DNA from: Listeria floridensis FSL S10-1187
GTDB taxonomy: Bacteria > Bacillota > Bacilli > Lactobacillales > Listeriaceae
Reading direction: 5' to 3'
Length of the DNA: 64,000 bases
NCBI RefSeq assembly: GCF_000525875.1
Contig: NZ_AODF01000015.1
Span: 1-64,000, forward strand
Each line of letters begins with the position of its first letter. Positions within the stretch are counted from its first letter, which is position 1. Under the pieces are notes generated by a model. It ran no database searches. It saw only the letters and a program-made list of their open reading frames with translations, and had not been told where the DNA came from. This document shows, piece after piece, positions 36,428 through 45,493 of this stretch. A program made the translations under genes and the position numbers.

Positions 36428-38322
36428 TTGGATCTTTTAAAAATTAAGGATCCGGCCTTCTTGAAAAAGATGACGATTCCAGAGCTTGAAGCTCTGTCAG
36501 AAGATGTACGTAAATTTCTGATTGAATCGACTTCCGTAACGGGCGGTCATATTGGACCGAATCTAGGTGTGGTGGAGCTTACAATTGCTCTCCATTATTC
36601 TTTTTCCAGCCCAAAAGATAAATTTATTTTTGATGTCGGGCATCAGTCGTATGTCCATAAAATTTTGACGGGTAGGGCCGAAAAGTTCGATACACTGCGT
36701 CAGCATGGCGGTTTAGACGGGTTTCCAAAGCGAAAAGAGTCAATTCATGATGTGTTTGAAACGGGACACAGTTCGACTTCGCTTTCTGCTGCTGCAGGGA
36801 TGGCAATTGCACGCGATATAAAGCATGAGGATTATCATGTTGTTCCAATCATCGGTGATGGGGCACTGACAGGCGGTATGGCACTTGAAGCGCTGAATCA
36901 CATTGGAGATATGGGTAAAGAAGTAATTGTCATTTTAAATGATAATAATATGTCGATTGCGCCTAATGTAGGTGCCATGCACAATATGCTTGGAAAGCTC
37001 CGTACCTCAGGCAAGTTTAAACGTGCTAAAAAAGATGTGGAAGCAGCGATGAAGCGAATTCCGCAAGCCGGCGACCGGATTGCCAATATGGCGGAACGGA
37101 TCAAAGATAGCATCAAATATTTGCTTGTTCAAGGAACGTTCTTTGAGGAGATGGGCTTTACTTATCTTGGTCCTGTAAATGGACATGACTACCAAGATCT
37201 GATTACGAATCTGGAGTTTGCTAAGAAAGTGAAAGGGCCAACGCTGATTCATGTTGTCACAACAAAAGGAAAAGGCTATGAACCAGCTGAGACGGATCGA
37301 AGCGGGGCTTGGCACGGCACGGTCCTTATAAAATTGAAACAGGTGACTTTATTAAACCGGTCTCAAATGCTCCTGCGTGGAGTGAAGTGATTAGCGACGG
37401 TATTTTAGAACTTGCTCGCGAAGATGGACGGATCGTAGCGATTACACCTGCTATGCCCGTTGGTTCAAAACTTGAAAAGTTTGCGAAGGAATTCCCGGAT
37501 CGTTTCTTTGATGTTGGAATTGCAGAACAGCATGCGGTTACACTAGCTGCAGGGATCGCTGCGGAAGGTTTGAAGCCGTTTCTTGCAATTTATTCGACTT
37601 TTCTTCAGCGTGGTTACGATCAAGTCGTTCATGATGTCTGTCGTCAAAATTTGAATGTTTTAATTGGTATTGACCGTGCAGGCCTTGTCGGCGGCGACGG
37701 AGAAACCCATCAAGGGATCTTTGATATTGCTTTCTTGCGCAGTATTCCAAATATCGTGATTGCAATGCCGAAAGATGAACAGGAAGCCTATCATTTGCTG
37801 CAAACGGCCCATGAGTTTGACGGACCATTTGCGCTACGCTTTCCACGTGGAACTGCTACCGGTATGGAAGTAAAGAAAAATCAAGAAACGCTTCCGATTG
37901 GAAGTTTTGAATTGTTAATCGAACCGACCAATGCCGTGATTATTACATTTGGTACGACGATTGAGATGGCACTTCAAGCAGCGAAGAAACTAAATCAGCA
38001 GGGGCTTGGAGTAGGTGTTGTCAATGCTCGCTTCATTAAGCCGTTAGATGAAGCCATGCTGCGAGATTTCTTGAATCGGAAACTAGCCATTCTAACTGTC
38101 GAAGAAGCCCTTCTTGCAGGCGGATTTGGTAGTGCAGTGCTTGAGTTTGCTGAGGCAGAAGGATATGATGATGCGGTTATTCATAGGATTGGTCTTCCAG
38201 ATGAATTTATTAGTCATGGTTCGGTGGAGTTGCTACTCGAAGAACATGGGGTTTCAAAACAGCATATTGAACGAAAAATCACGGAAATGCTTGCGCGTTT
38301 CAGAAAGCTTGAGGCGAACTGA
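36428..38322 (+). CDS. dxs: 1-deoxy-D-xylulose-5-phosphate synthase (frameshifted as read)
   Basis: DXS is the thiamine-dependent first enzyme of the MEP isoprenoid pathway. N-terminal part: [36 protein letters not shown], and the TPP motif [20 protein letters not shown]...NDNNMS. The frame breaks near 37321, where GG should be GGG: adding one G gives [16 protein letters not shown]. The C-terminal half has [20 protein letters not shown] and [20 protein letters not shown]. The repaired length is about 631 residues. The start is TTG 36428. Listeria sp. carry the MEP pathway beside mevalonate genes. tlyA starts directly at the dxs stop. Confidence 0.95.
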
Positions 38323-39165
38323 ATGAATGTGAAAAAAGAACGTGCAGATGTTCTTTTGGTGGAACAAGGTTTGTTTGAAACACGTGAAAAGGCAAAACGA
38401 GCGATCATGGCTGGAATTGTTTTTCGGACAGATACGCTTGTTGATAAACCAGGAGAAAAAATCCCTGTCGACAGCGAGTTACGCGTAAAAGGCGAAACGT
38501 TGCCTTATGTGAGCCGAGGCGGGTTAAAACTTGAAAAGGCGCTTGCTGTTTTTGACTTTGATGTTAGAGATAAATTAATGCTTGATATCGGTGCCTCAAC
38601 GGGCGGATTCACTGATTGCGCCTTGCAAAATGGAGCACGCCACTCTTATGCGCTTGATGTCGGTTATAATCAGCTCGCGTGGAAACTGCGAAGCGACAGC
38701 CGAGTAACGGTTATGGAGCGGACGAACTTTAGACACGTAACTCCAGCTGATTTTTTGGAAGGTCTCGCGGATTTTGCGACGATCGATGTTTCCTTTATAT
38801 CACTGAAATTGATTTTGCCAGTACTACGAACGGTGCTTCAATCAAATGGGGATGTGATGACACTTATCAAGCCACAATTTGAAGCAGGTAAAGAACAAGT
38901 TGGGAAAAAGGGGGTCATTCGTGATCCAAAGATTCATGAAGCGGTTATTCACGATATTTTATCATTCGCTCTCGAAAATGGATTTGATGTACAAGGACTT
39001 GATTTTTCGCCGATTACGGGTGGAGAAGGCAATATTGAATTTATTGCTCATCTTGTGTGGGGCGGAGATTTTGAAAAGCAAGGAACGAACTTTATCGGCG
39101 ATGATTCGTTTGCAGAAACTGTAAAACGTGCACATCTGGAGTTAGATAAGAAAAAAAGAAAATAA
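38323..39165 (+). CDS. tlyA: TlyA family rRNA methyltransferase / hemolysin-like protein
   Basis: This 280-residue protein has an N-terminal S4 RNA-binding domain (ERADVLLVEQGLFETREKAK, then VSRGGLKLEKAL) and an FtsJ-type methyltransferase domain with the SAM motif LDIGASTGGFTDCALQNGA. Later come DFATIDVSFISLKLILPVL and IKPQFEAGKEQVGKKGV. In mycobacteria TlyA methylates 16S and 23S rRNA; the B. subtilis homologue is YqxC. The old hemolysin name is not proven for this group. The ATG at 38323 follows the dxs TGA directly, so it is coupled to dxs. Confidence 0.92.
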   Translation: MNVKKERADVLLVEQGLFETREKAKRAIMAGIVFRTDTLVDKPGEKIPVDSELRVKGETLPYVSRGGLKLEKALAVFDFDVRDKLMLDIGASTGGFTDCALQNGARHSYALDVGYNQLAWKLRSDSRVTVMERTNFRHVTPADFLEGLADFATIDVSFISLKLILPVLRTVLQSNGDVMTLIKPQFEAGKEQVGKKGVIRDPKIHEAVIHDILSFALENGFDVQGLDFSPITGGEGNIEFIAHLVWGGDFEKQGTNFIGDDSFAETVKRAHLELDKKKRK

Positions 39166-39171
39166 TTAATG

Positions 39172-39221
39172 AAAAGTGTTTGAACGACGGGGATAGACTT
39201 CCAATTGTTCAAACGCTTTTT
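39172..39221 (+). terminator. intrinsic terminator after tlyA
   Basis: AGTGTTTGAAC (39175-39185) pairs with GTTCAAACGCT (39207-39217), one G-T pair, and a T5 run follows. Confidence 0.8.
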
Positions 39222-39240
39222 CAATTCTGGTTATTTTTGG

Positions 39241-39270
39241 TTTATAAAGTATTTTATTATATGGTATACT
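39241..39270 (+). promoter_or_regulatory. promoter of the SdrD-like gene
   Basis: TTTATA (39241-39246), an 18-bp spacer and TATACT (39265-39270) with TG upstream (extended -10). The leader before the gene is about 110 nt and contains a very small ORF (39307-39342, 11 codons), of doubtful meaning. Confidence 0.6.
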
Positions 39271-39384
39271 ATGGTTGATAACGGCAACTAGAAAGGGACT
39301 GATGCGATGACAAAATTGATTGAAATGACTTTTTTATGGTAAGCAACGCAGCAAACAGGTTTTACTTCACAAGGAGGGGTTTAT

Positions 39385-40865
39385 TTGTTTAAAAAAGGGT
39401 CTAAAAAAAACTGTTTTGTGTACTATTACTCTCACTTTTAGTTTTTACGACAATTGCACCAGCAACTGGTTCGGCGTTTTTTAACGCATCGATCTATGGA
39501 GTCACAGGTTCTGTCTTTTTGGATAAAAATGGCAATGGGGTAAAGGAACTTGCAAAACTTGAGCTTTCAATTCCGAAAATTCAAGTAGCATTGTATAAAA
39601 CAGCAGATGATGCTAAGAATGACCAAAATGCTGTAGCAAAAACAACAACGAATGCAGTAGGAATGTATAGCTTTACGAAGCTTGCGAAAGGCACCTATTT
39701 TATGCGTTACGGTTTTGAAACGAATTTGAAACCGGTTGTGCAATCAAGTTCGCTTGCAAATGCCGATGGAACAAAAACAGCTGGCATTGTTCAAGTGAAT
39801 GTCAACCAATTGATGGGATTTCAAGACTTGGCAGCAAAAAGAACAGCGAACTTAACGGTAACGCCATTTGAAGATTTGAATATTAATGGTGTTAAAGATG
39901 CAAATGAGAGCATCATGAACGGCAAAACGGTTATCTTCATCAATTTAGAGAAGACAGCTGATTTGATTCAAAGCGGACGTTTAAATGATTTTAACTTGAA
40001 CAGTCAAATTACAAGTGCGCTTAGCGGAAGTCTTGATATTGAAGATGCGATTTTATTCCGTACAAGTGCAAAAGGTGCAGCAATTCAGCTTCCGAATGTG
40101 GATTCCGGCATGTATATCATGATGCGTTCGCCGTTTAACTTAACACTAGGTGATTTGCTTGGAAATCTTAGCAAGATCAATGCGCTTGTTTCAATTCTTA
40201 CAACAGGCGATGTTGAAAAATTACTCGATGATCCTTCGTTAATTGCGACTGGTGATGCAGCAACAGCTCCTGATAATGAATATCTTAAGTCGGTCGCAAA
40301 ATATGTTCCAGAAGCAATTCGTGCAGTTTCTGCGTTGAACATTGATAAGTATCTCGAGGCGGATGTTCAAACTTCGCTTAACATGACGAAGCAAATCATG
40401 AACGTAGTGAGTGCGCTCCCAGCAACACGTGTGATTAAAGTAGATTTAAATGGAGATACCTATGATTTGACTGGCTTCAAGTTTACGAAAACTACCAATT
40501 TTGATTTTGGTATTCGCAAACTGCCGCAACTAACAGGTAAAATATTCACAGATGCCAATCAAAACGGTGTTTTCGATACTTCTGAGAAAGCATATTCAAC
40601 TGGGCTGACGGTTTATGATCGTGATGGACGTGTGCTTAAAACGATCACAACATCGAAAATTTTGACAAGCTATACAATGGATAAACTGCCATTTGATACG
40701 CAAATGTATGTCGGAATCAACGACGCAAATGCAGTATTTGGCGGTAAGAAATACAGCGGCTATATTCCTGCTAGTTTGAAAGATAAAAATATCATTGCGG
40801 CTCCGTATTTCTCTTCAAAGGATAGTTTACAAAATCTAACTTTAGATATTCCAATTCTGCCTTAA
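39385..40865 (+). CDS. secreted SdrD B-like repeat protein (frameshifted as read)
   Basis: It is read from TTG 39385 behind AAGGAGGGG. The frame breaks in A8 at 39403-39410 (one A missing is the simplest repair), giving about 493 residues. The N terminus is a Sec signal peptide: KKKLFCVLLLSLLVFTTI then APATGSA. The mature part has at least three SdrD-B/CNA-B-like modules: GVTGSVFLDKNGNGVKEL, VTPFEDLNINGVKDANESIM and LTGKIFTDANQNGVFDTSEK, each with the DxNxNG calcium loop. There is no LPxTG and no membrane anchor at the C terminus, so it should be secreted or loosely bound. It lies between tlyA and argR, where I know no such gene in L. monocytogenes. Function unknown; an adhesin or wall-associated role is inference. 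Confidence 0.8.
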
Positions 40866-40877
40866 TTTAACAGAGAA

Positions 40878-40932
40878 GCACCTGTTTTTCCACATGTTTC
40901 AATGAAACATCGATGGAGAAACAGGTGTTTTT
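40878..40932 (+). terminator. terminator after the SdrD-like gene
   Basis: GCACCTGTTT pairs with AAACAGGTG around an inner ATGTTT/AAACAT hairpin, followed by a T run at 40928-40932. Confidence 0.75.
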
Positions 40933-41019
40933 GCGTAGCTTGAATAGAATTTGCAGGTTTTATGAGCGATTATGAATAAAAATTTCCAAAATTCTCCTGA
41001 AAAAATTTGCGTTAAATCC

Positions 41020-41048
41020 GTGACATTGTGCGATTTTTCCGATAAGAT
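41020..41048 (+). promoter_or_regulatory. promoter of argR
   Basis: GTGACA (41020-41025), a 17-bp spacer and TAAGAT (41043-41048). An AT-rich partial ARG-box-like palindrome (TGAATAAAAATTT, from about 40972) lies upstream and could be an autoregulatory site, but the match is weak. Confidence 0.5.
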
Positions 41049-41082
41049 GGAGATAGAAAAAATTTCGCGAGGTGATAAAATA

Positions 41083-41532
41083 ATGAATAAAGGCCATCGT
41101 CATATTATTATTCGAGAACTTGTAACGTCACATGAGATTGATACGCAAGAAGAGCTGGTCGAGCTTTTGCAAAAACGTGATGTGAAAGTGACACAAGCGA
41201 CTATATCTCGGGACATTAAAGAGCTTCATCTTGTGAAGGTTCCGACGCAAAATGGAACATACAAATACAGTTTGCCTGCCGACAATAAATTCAACCCGCA
41301 GCAAAAGCTGAAGCGAGCGCTCGTTGACTGCTTTATCAGTGTCGACACAGTTCAATTTATTTTGATTTTGAAAGTTATGCCGGGAAATGGAAATGCGATT
41401 GGGGCTTTGCTTGATAACTTAAACTGGACGGAAAAAGCAGGTACGCTTTGTGGCGATGATACTTGTCTCATTATTTGCCGCTCAGAGAAGGATGCAATCA
41501 AGCTATCGGAACGTTTAATTGAAATGCTTTAA
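41083..41532 (+). CDS. argR: arginine repressor ArgR
   Basis: This 149-residue protein is an ArgR/AhrC type regulator of arginine metabolism. The N-terminal winged helix has [20 protein letters not shown] and [18 protein letters not shown]. The C-terminal oligomerisation and arginine-binding domain has [18 protein letters not shown] and [15 protein letters not shown]. The ATG at 41083 follows GCGAGGTG; the frame is open upstream but only to 40972, without a site. As in Bacillus, argR is next to recN and probably transcribed with it. Confidence 0.96.
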   Translation: MNKGHRHIIIRELVTSHEIDTQEELVELLQKRDVKVTQATISRDIKELHLVKVPTQNGTYKYSLPADNKFNPQQKLKRALVDCFISVDTVQFILILKVMPGNGNAIGALLDNLNWTEKAGTLCGDDTCLIICRSEKDAIKLSERLIEML

Positions 41533-41550
41533 TGAAAGGTTGATGAAGGG

Positions 41551-43242
41551 ATGTTACAGGAATTAACCATCCACAATTTCGCAATCATCGAATCCCTTTC
41601 GCTTTCTTTTGAAGAAGGGATGACAGTTTTAACCGGGGAGACAGGCGCAGGGAAGTCGATTATTATTGATGCTCTGGGTCTTCTTGTCGGTGGACGAGGC
41701 TCGAGCCAGTTTATTCGACACGGGGAAGATAAACTGTCGCTTGAAGGTTTGTTTGAGCTGCCGAAAGAAAATAAAGCGGTTACGGCAGTGTTAGCTGAAA
41801 ACGGAATTGATTTTTCGGACGATAGTGTCGTACTTGAACGAACCGTTTTTAAGTCTGGAAAAAATGTTTGCCGAGTAAACGGAAAGCTTGTCACAACGAC
41901 ACTTTTACGTGATATCGGAACGAAGCTACTCGATATTCATACGCAGCATGAACACCAAGAATTGATGCATGATGAGTTTCATTTGACGCTGCTCGATCGA
42001 TTTGCGCAAAAAGAGCTAGCCAAGCCACTTCTAGACTATCAAACTGACTTTTTAGCTTATCAGCGGGCCTCAAAAGAGCTACGCAACTTCACTAAAAATG
42101 AAAGAGAAATGGCGCAACGTCTGGATATGCTACATTTTCAAGAACAAGAGATTCGAGAAGCAGGACTTAGTTCCGGCGAAGAAGAAGCGTTGTTGCAGCA
42201 AAAAAACCGGCTGGTTAACTTTGAAAAGCTGTCGGATAGTTTAGGAACAGCATATAACGCACTGACAGGTGATCCAGGCGGGTTGTCGTATACAGGCGAG
42301 GCGATGCGCGAACTTGAAGCAGCTCGAACCGTCACAGAGGATTACGCAGATTTGCAGGAAAGCGTGGCCTCGAGCTATTATCAACTTGAGGATGCGGTCT
42401 TGGAAATTCGGCAAGCACTTGACCAACTAGAATTTCAGCCGGAAGAGTTGAACGATATTGAAAATCGCTTGGCTGAATTAAGTCAGCTGAAGCGCAAATA
42501 CGGTAAGACGATTGAAGATATCATTCAATACCAATCAGAAATCAGCACAGAAATCGAGCAGCTTGAAAACAGCGAGCGTAATGTCGATGCACTTGAACAA
42601 AAAGTACAAAGCTTACAGGCAAGTCTGACTAAGAAAGCGGAACGCTTATCCAAAGTTCGGCGCGAGGCTGCTGAAAAGCTTGAAAAACAAATCAAACAGG
42701 AATTGCAGCAGCTCTATATGGAAAAAGCAATCTTTGAAGTACATTTTGAAACATTAAACGATTTTCAAGAAAACGGAACGGATGATGCAGTCTTTTATAT
42801 GTCGACCAATCCAGGCGAACCGGTTAAACCAATTTCGAAAGTGGCTTCCGGCGGCGAGCTTTCGCGAATGATGCTCGCGCTCAAGACGATTTTTTCGCGG
42901 CACCAAGGCATTACCTCGATTATTTTTGATGAAGTCGATACCGGAGTTAGTGGACGCGTCGCTCAAGCGATTGCCGAAAAAATTTATGCTGTTTCAATTG
43001 GTTCTCAAGTTTTGTGTATTTCACATCTGCCTCAAGTAGCTGCAATGGCAGATCATCATTTTTATATTGCAAAACAGGTTCAAAATAAACGGACGATCAC
43101 GCTCGTTAAGCAACTGTCAGGTCAGGATAAGGTGCTTGAAATCGGTCGCATGATTGCTGGAACAGAAGTGACTAAACTTGCGAAAGAACACGCGGAAGAA
43201 ATGATTGAACAAGCAAATGCAATCAAGAAAACACATAAATAA
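41551..43242 (+). CDS. recN: DNA repair protein RecN
   Basis: This 563-residue SMC-like ATPase acts in double-strand break repair. The head N-terminal part has MTVLTGETGAGKSIIIDALG (Walker A). Two coiled-coil segments (about residues 160-380) enclose a short hinge. The C-terminal head has the ABC signature VASGGELSRMMLALKTI and Walker B IIFDEVDTGVSG. The ATG at 41551 is 18 bases after argR with AAGGG upstream. No anomaly. Confidence 0.97.
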   Translation: MLQELTIHNFAIIESLSLSFEEGMTVLTGETGAGKSIIIDALGLLVGGRGSSQFIRHGEDKLSLEGLFELPKENKAVTAVLAENGIDFSDDSVVLERTVFKSGKNVCRVNGKLVTTTLLRDIGTKLLDIHTQHEHQELMHDEFHLTLLDRFAQKELAKPLLDYQTDFLAYQRASKELRNFTKNEREMAQRLDMLHFQEQEIREAGLSSGEEEALLQQKNRLVNFEKLSDSLGTAYNALTGDPGGLSYTGEAMRELEAARTVTEDYADLQESVASSYYQLEDAVLEIRQALDQLEFQPEELNDIENRLAELSQLKRKYGKTIEDIIQYQSEISTEIEQLENSERNVDALEQKVQSLQASLTKKAERLSKVRREAAEKLEKQIKQELQQLYMEKAIFEVHFETLNDFQENGTDDAVFYMSTNPGEPVKPISKVASGGELSRMMLALKTIFSRHQGITSIIFDEVDTGVSGRVAQAIAEKIYAVSIGSQVLCISHLPQVAAMADHHFYIAKQVQNKRTITLVKQLSGQDKVLEIGRMIAGTEVTKLAKEHAEEMIEQANAIKKTHK

Positions 43243-43253
43243 GACAAAACGGC

Positions 43254-43282
43254 TTGCATATGGGAGAGTTTTTGTTTATGAT
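43254..43282 (+). promoter_or_regulatory. promoter of the ptb-buk-bkd genes
   Basis: TTGCAT (43254-43259), an exact 17-bp spacer and TATGAT (43277-43282). In B. subtilis the corresponding operon uses sigma-L and BkdR; here a sigma-A type promoter is what the sequence shows. Confidence 0.7.
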
Positions 43283-43373
43283 GAAATGGTGATTTTATTA
43301 CCAGGTCATAAAAACAACTGCTAATTCTAGATGAAGCCTTTTTTGTGTGAAACATACTAGAGGGGGAGTTGTC

Positions 43374-44234
43374 ATGGAAGGGAAATCACTTTTAGAAACA
43401 AATATCGCGGTTAAAAGGACTTATGCGGTGGCGGGTGCAAATGATCCGGTCATCAAAGAAACTGTGGATTTGGCGCTTCAAAAAGGACTGGGAAATTTTT
43501 TGCTGTTCGGTCCGGGAGAGGTTGTTTATGATGAAAATCAGGTAAAGGTGTTTGAAGCAAGTTCTGATGAAGATGCGGCCGGGCAAGCGGTACGCGCGGT
43601 GCGTGAAGGAAAAGCAGATGTGCTCGTCAAGGGTTTTGTGGCGACGGCAACCATCCTTCGCGCAGTTCTTGCCAAAGAAGAAGGGCTTCGAACGGATAAA
43701 TTGCTTTCGCAAATCGCCATGTTTGAGGTACCGAGCTATCATAAGCCGATTTTTATTACTGACTGTGCGATGAATATTGCCCCGAGTTTGGAAGAGAAAA
43801 AGCAAATTACGGCCAATGCGGTGGAAGCTGTGCGGAAATTTGGGGTTAAGTCGCCGAAAGTTGTTTTTTTGAGTGCTGTGGAAAAAGTAACAGCTAAGAT
43901 GCCGTCTACGGTCGACGCAGAGGCGCTTTTAAAATTTATGGAAGAGGAATATTCAGAACTTGATGCTGCTGGTCCGCTTGCACTCGATGTTGCGGTATCA
44001 AAAGAAGCAGCACTTCATAAGGGAATTGACAATCCGGCAGCGGGTGATGCTGATATTCTCGTTGTCCCAAACATTGAAACGGGTAACGCGCTTTATAAGG
44101 CGCTTGTTTACTTCGGAGGTGCGAAGGTTGCGAGCTCGGTTATCGGCGCGAAGGCTCCGATTGTCATTTCTTCAAGAAGTGATTCTGCAGAGAATAAATT
44201 GATGTCGTTTTTGTTAACTGGCAGAATGGTCTGA
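43374..44234 (+). CDS. ptb: phosphate butyryltransferase
   Basis: This 286-residue member of the phosphate acetyl/butyryltransferase family converts branched acyl-CoA to acyl-phosphate. The sequence has AVAGANDPVIKETVDLALQK, the VREGKADVLVKGFVATATIL block and CAMNIAPSLEEKKQITANAV, matching Ptb. The ATG at 43374 follows AGAGGGGG. It begins the ptb-buk-lpd-bkdAA-bkdAB-bkdB series that turns branched-chain keto acids into acyl-CoA for anteiso and iso fatty acids, the main lipids of Listeria. Confidence 0.94.
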   Translation: MEGKSLLETNIAVKRTYAVAGANDPVIKETVDLALQKGLGNFLLFGPGEVVYDENQVKVFEASSDEDAAGQAVRAVREGKADVLVKGFVATATILRAVLAKEEGLRTDKLLSQIAMFEVPSYHKPIFITDCAMNIAPSLEEKKQITANAVEAVRKFGVKSPKVVFLSAVEKVTAKMPSTVDAEALLKFMEEEYSELDAAGPLALDVAVSKEAALHKGIDNPAAGDADILVVPNIETGNALYKALVYFGGAKVASSVIGAKAPIVISSRSDSAENKLMSFLLTGRMV

Positions 44235-44308
44235 ATATGATAAACAAATGTGAATAAAGCGTTTTCTTTTAATTTGATGCAAACGGTTTTTTTTCTCTTA
44301 AACCCTCG

Positions 44309-44317
44309 TGTTACAAT
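44309..44317 (+). promoter_or_regulatory. extended -10 element before buk
   Basis: TGTTACAAT lies at 44309-44317 in the 177-base ptb-buk gap, with only a T-rich -35 region. A second promoter for buk is possible. Confidence 0.4.
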
Positions 44318-44411
44318 GGTACTGAATAGACTGACAACATAAATCGAATTTCACAAATGAAGCTTGATTTAGCTGATTTTTCATCGTAAAAGTGCTTAAA
44401 GGGGGTAAAAA

Positions 44412-45479
44412 ATGTCTCACACAGTTCTTGCAATCAATCCAGGTTCGACATCCACAAAAATTGCAATTTATGATGGAGAGGAACTTCGTTTTGAAGAAGA
44501 AATGCGTCATTCGTTTGATGAGTTAAAGAAATTTGAAACCATTTTGGATCAGCTTGACTTTCGCAAAGAGGCAATTGTTGAGCGATTAGAGCAAACCGGT
44601 TTTAAACTAGCGGAACTCGATGCTGTCGTTGGTCGGGGAGGCTTACTTCGTCCGCTGAAAGGTGGAACCTACGAGGTTACAAAAAAGATGGTGAATGATC
44701 TTAAAATTGGAGTTTCAGGTCAGCATGCCAGTAATCTTGGTGGTTTGATCGCAAAGGATTTAAGTACTCCACTTGGTATCAAAGCTTATATCGTTGATCC
44801 GGTTGTTGTAGATGAGCTTATCCCGACTTCAAGGATATCAGGACACGCAGCTTATGAACGGATTAGCATTTTTCACGCCTTAAATCATAAAGCAACGGCG
44901 CGAAAAGTAGCCAAGCAGCTCGGGAAAACGTATGAAGAAAGTCGGTTTGTGATTGCGCATCTTGGCGGCGGAATTTCGGTTGCTGCGCATCTTGGCGGCG
45001 AAGCGATTGATGTCAATAATGCGCTTGGCGGAGAGGGACCATTTAGTCCTGAACGTTCAGGAACACTTCCAATGTCGGCTTTTCTTGAGGCTTGTTTTGA
45101 GCCAGGAGCAAGTAAAGCAGAGATGCAAAAGCAGCTTGTCGGGGAAGGCGGAATCATTTCTTACTTTGGAACTAATGATATGCGTGAAATTGAACGTCGG
45201 ATTGAAGCTGGTGACGCGGAAGCGGCGCTCGTTTTTGATGCGATGGCGATTCAAGTCAGCAAAGAAATTGCAGCTGTATCGGTTTATTTTAAAGGAAATT
45301 TCGATGGGATTATTTTGACTGGCGGTCTTGCACGCAGCCAAGCATTTACGGATAAAGTAACGGAGCTTGTTTCTTGGATTGGTCGAGTGATTCTTTCACC
45401 TGGCGAAGATGAGTTAAAAGCTTTGAATGAAGGTACACAGCGCATCTTAGCGAAAGTTGAACAAGCAAAAGAGTATTAA
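44412..45479 (+). CDS. buk: butyrate / branched-chain fatty acid kinase
   Basis: This 355-residue ASKHA kinase transfers phosphate between acyl-phosphate and ADP. The N-terminal phosphate motif is AINPGSTSTKIAIYDG. Later come VGRGGLLRPLKGGTYEVTKK, RFVIAHLGGGISVAAHLGG and the SGTLP motif, then GIILTGGLARSQAF. The ATG at 44412 follows AAAGGGGG. With ptb it makes a branched-chain acyl-CoA to acid conversion step linked to ATP. Confidence 0.95.
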   Translation: MSHTVLAINPGSTSTKIAIYDGEELRFEEEMRHSFDELKKFETILDQLDFRKEAIVERLEQTGFKLAELDAVVGRGGLLRPLKGGTYEVTKKMVNDLKIGVSGQHASNLGGLIAKDLSTPLGIKAYIVDPVVVDELIPTSRISGHAAYERISIFHALNHKATARKVAKQLGKTYEESRFVIAHLGGGISVAAHLGGEAIDVNNALGGEGPFSPERSGTLPMSAFLEACFEPGASKAEMQKQLVGEGGIISYFGTNDMREIERRIEAGDAEAALVFDAMAIQVSKEIAAVSVYFKGNFDGIILTGGLARSQAFTDKVTELVSWIGRVILSPGEDELKALNEGTQRILAKVEQAKEY

Positions 45480-45493
45480 AAGGAGGAACAAGA

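Noticed and set aside
40972-41082. N-terminal extension of ArgR
   Set aside because: The frame is open from 40972, but the argR promoter hexamers lie inside it and the ribosome site fits ATG 41083.
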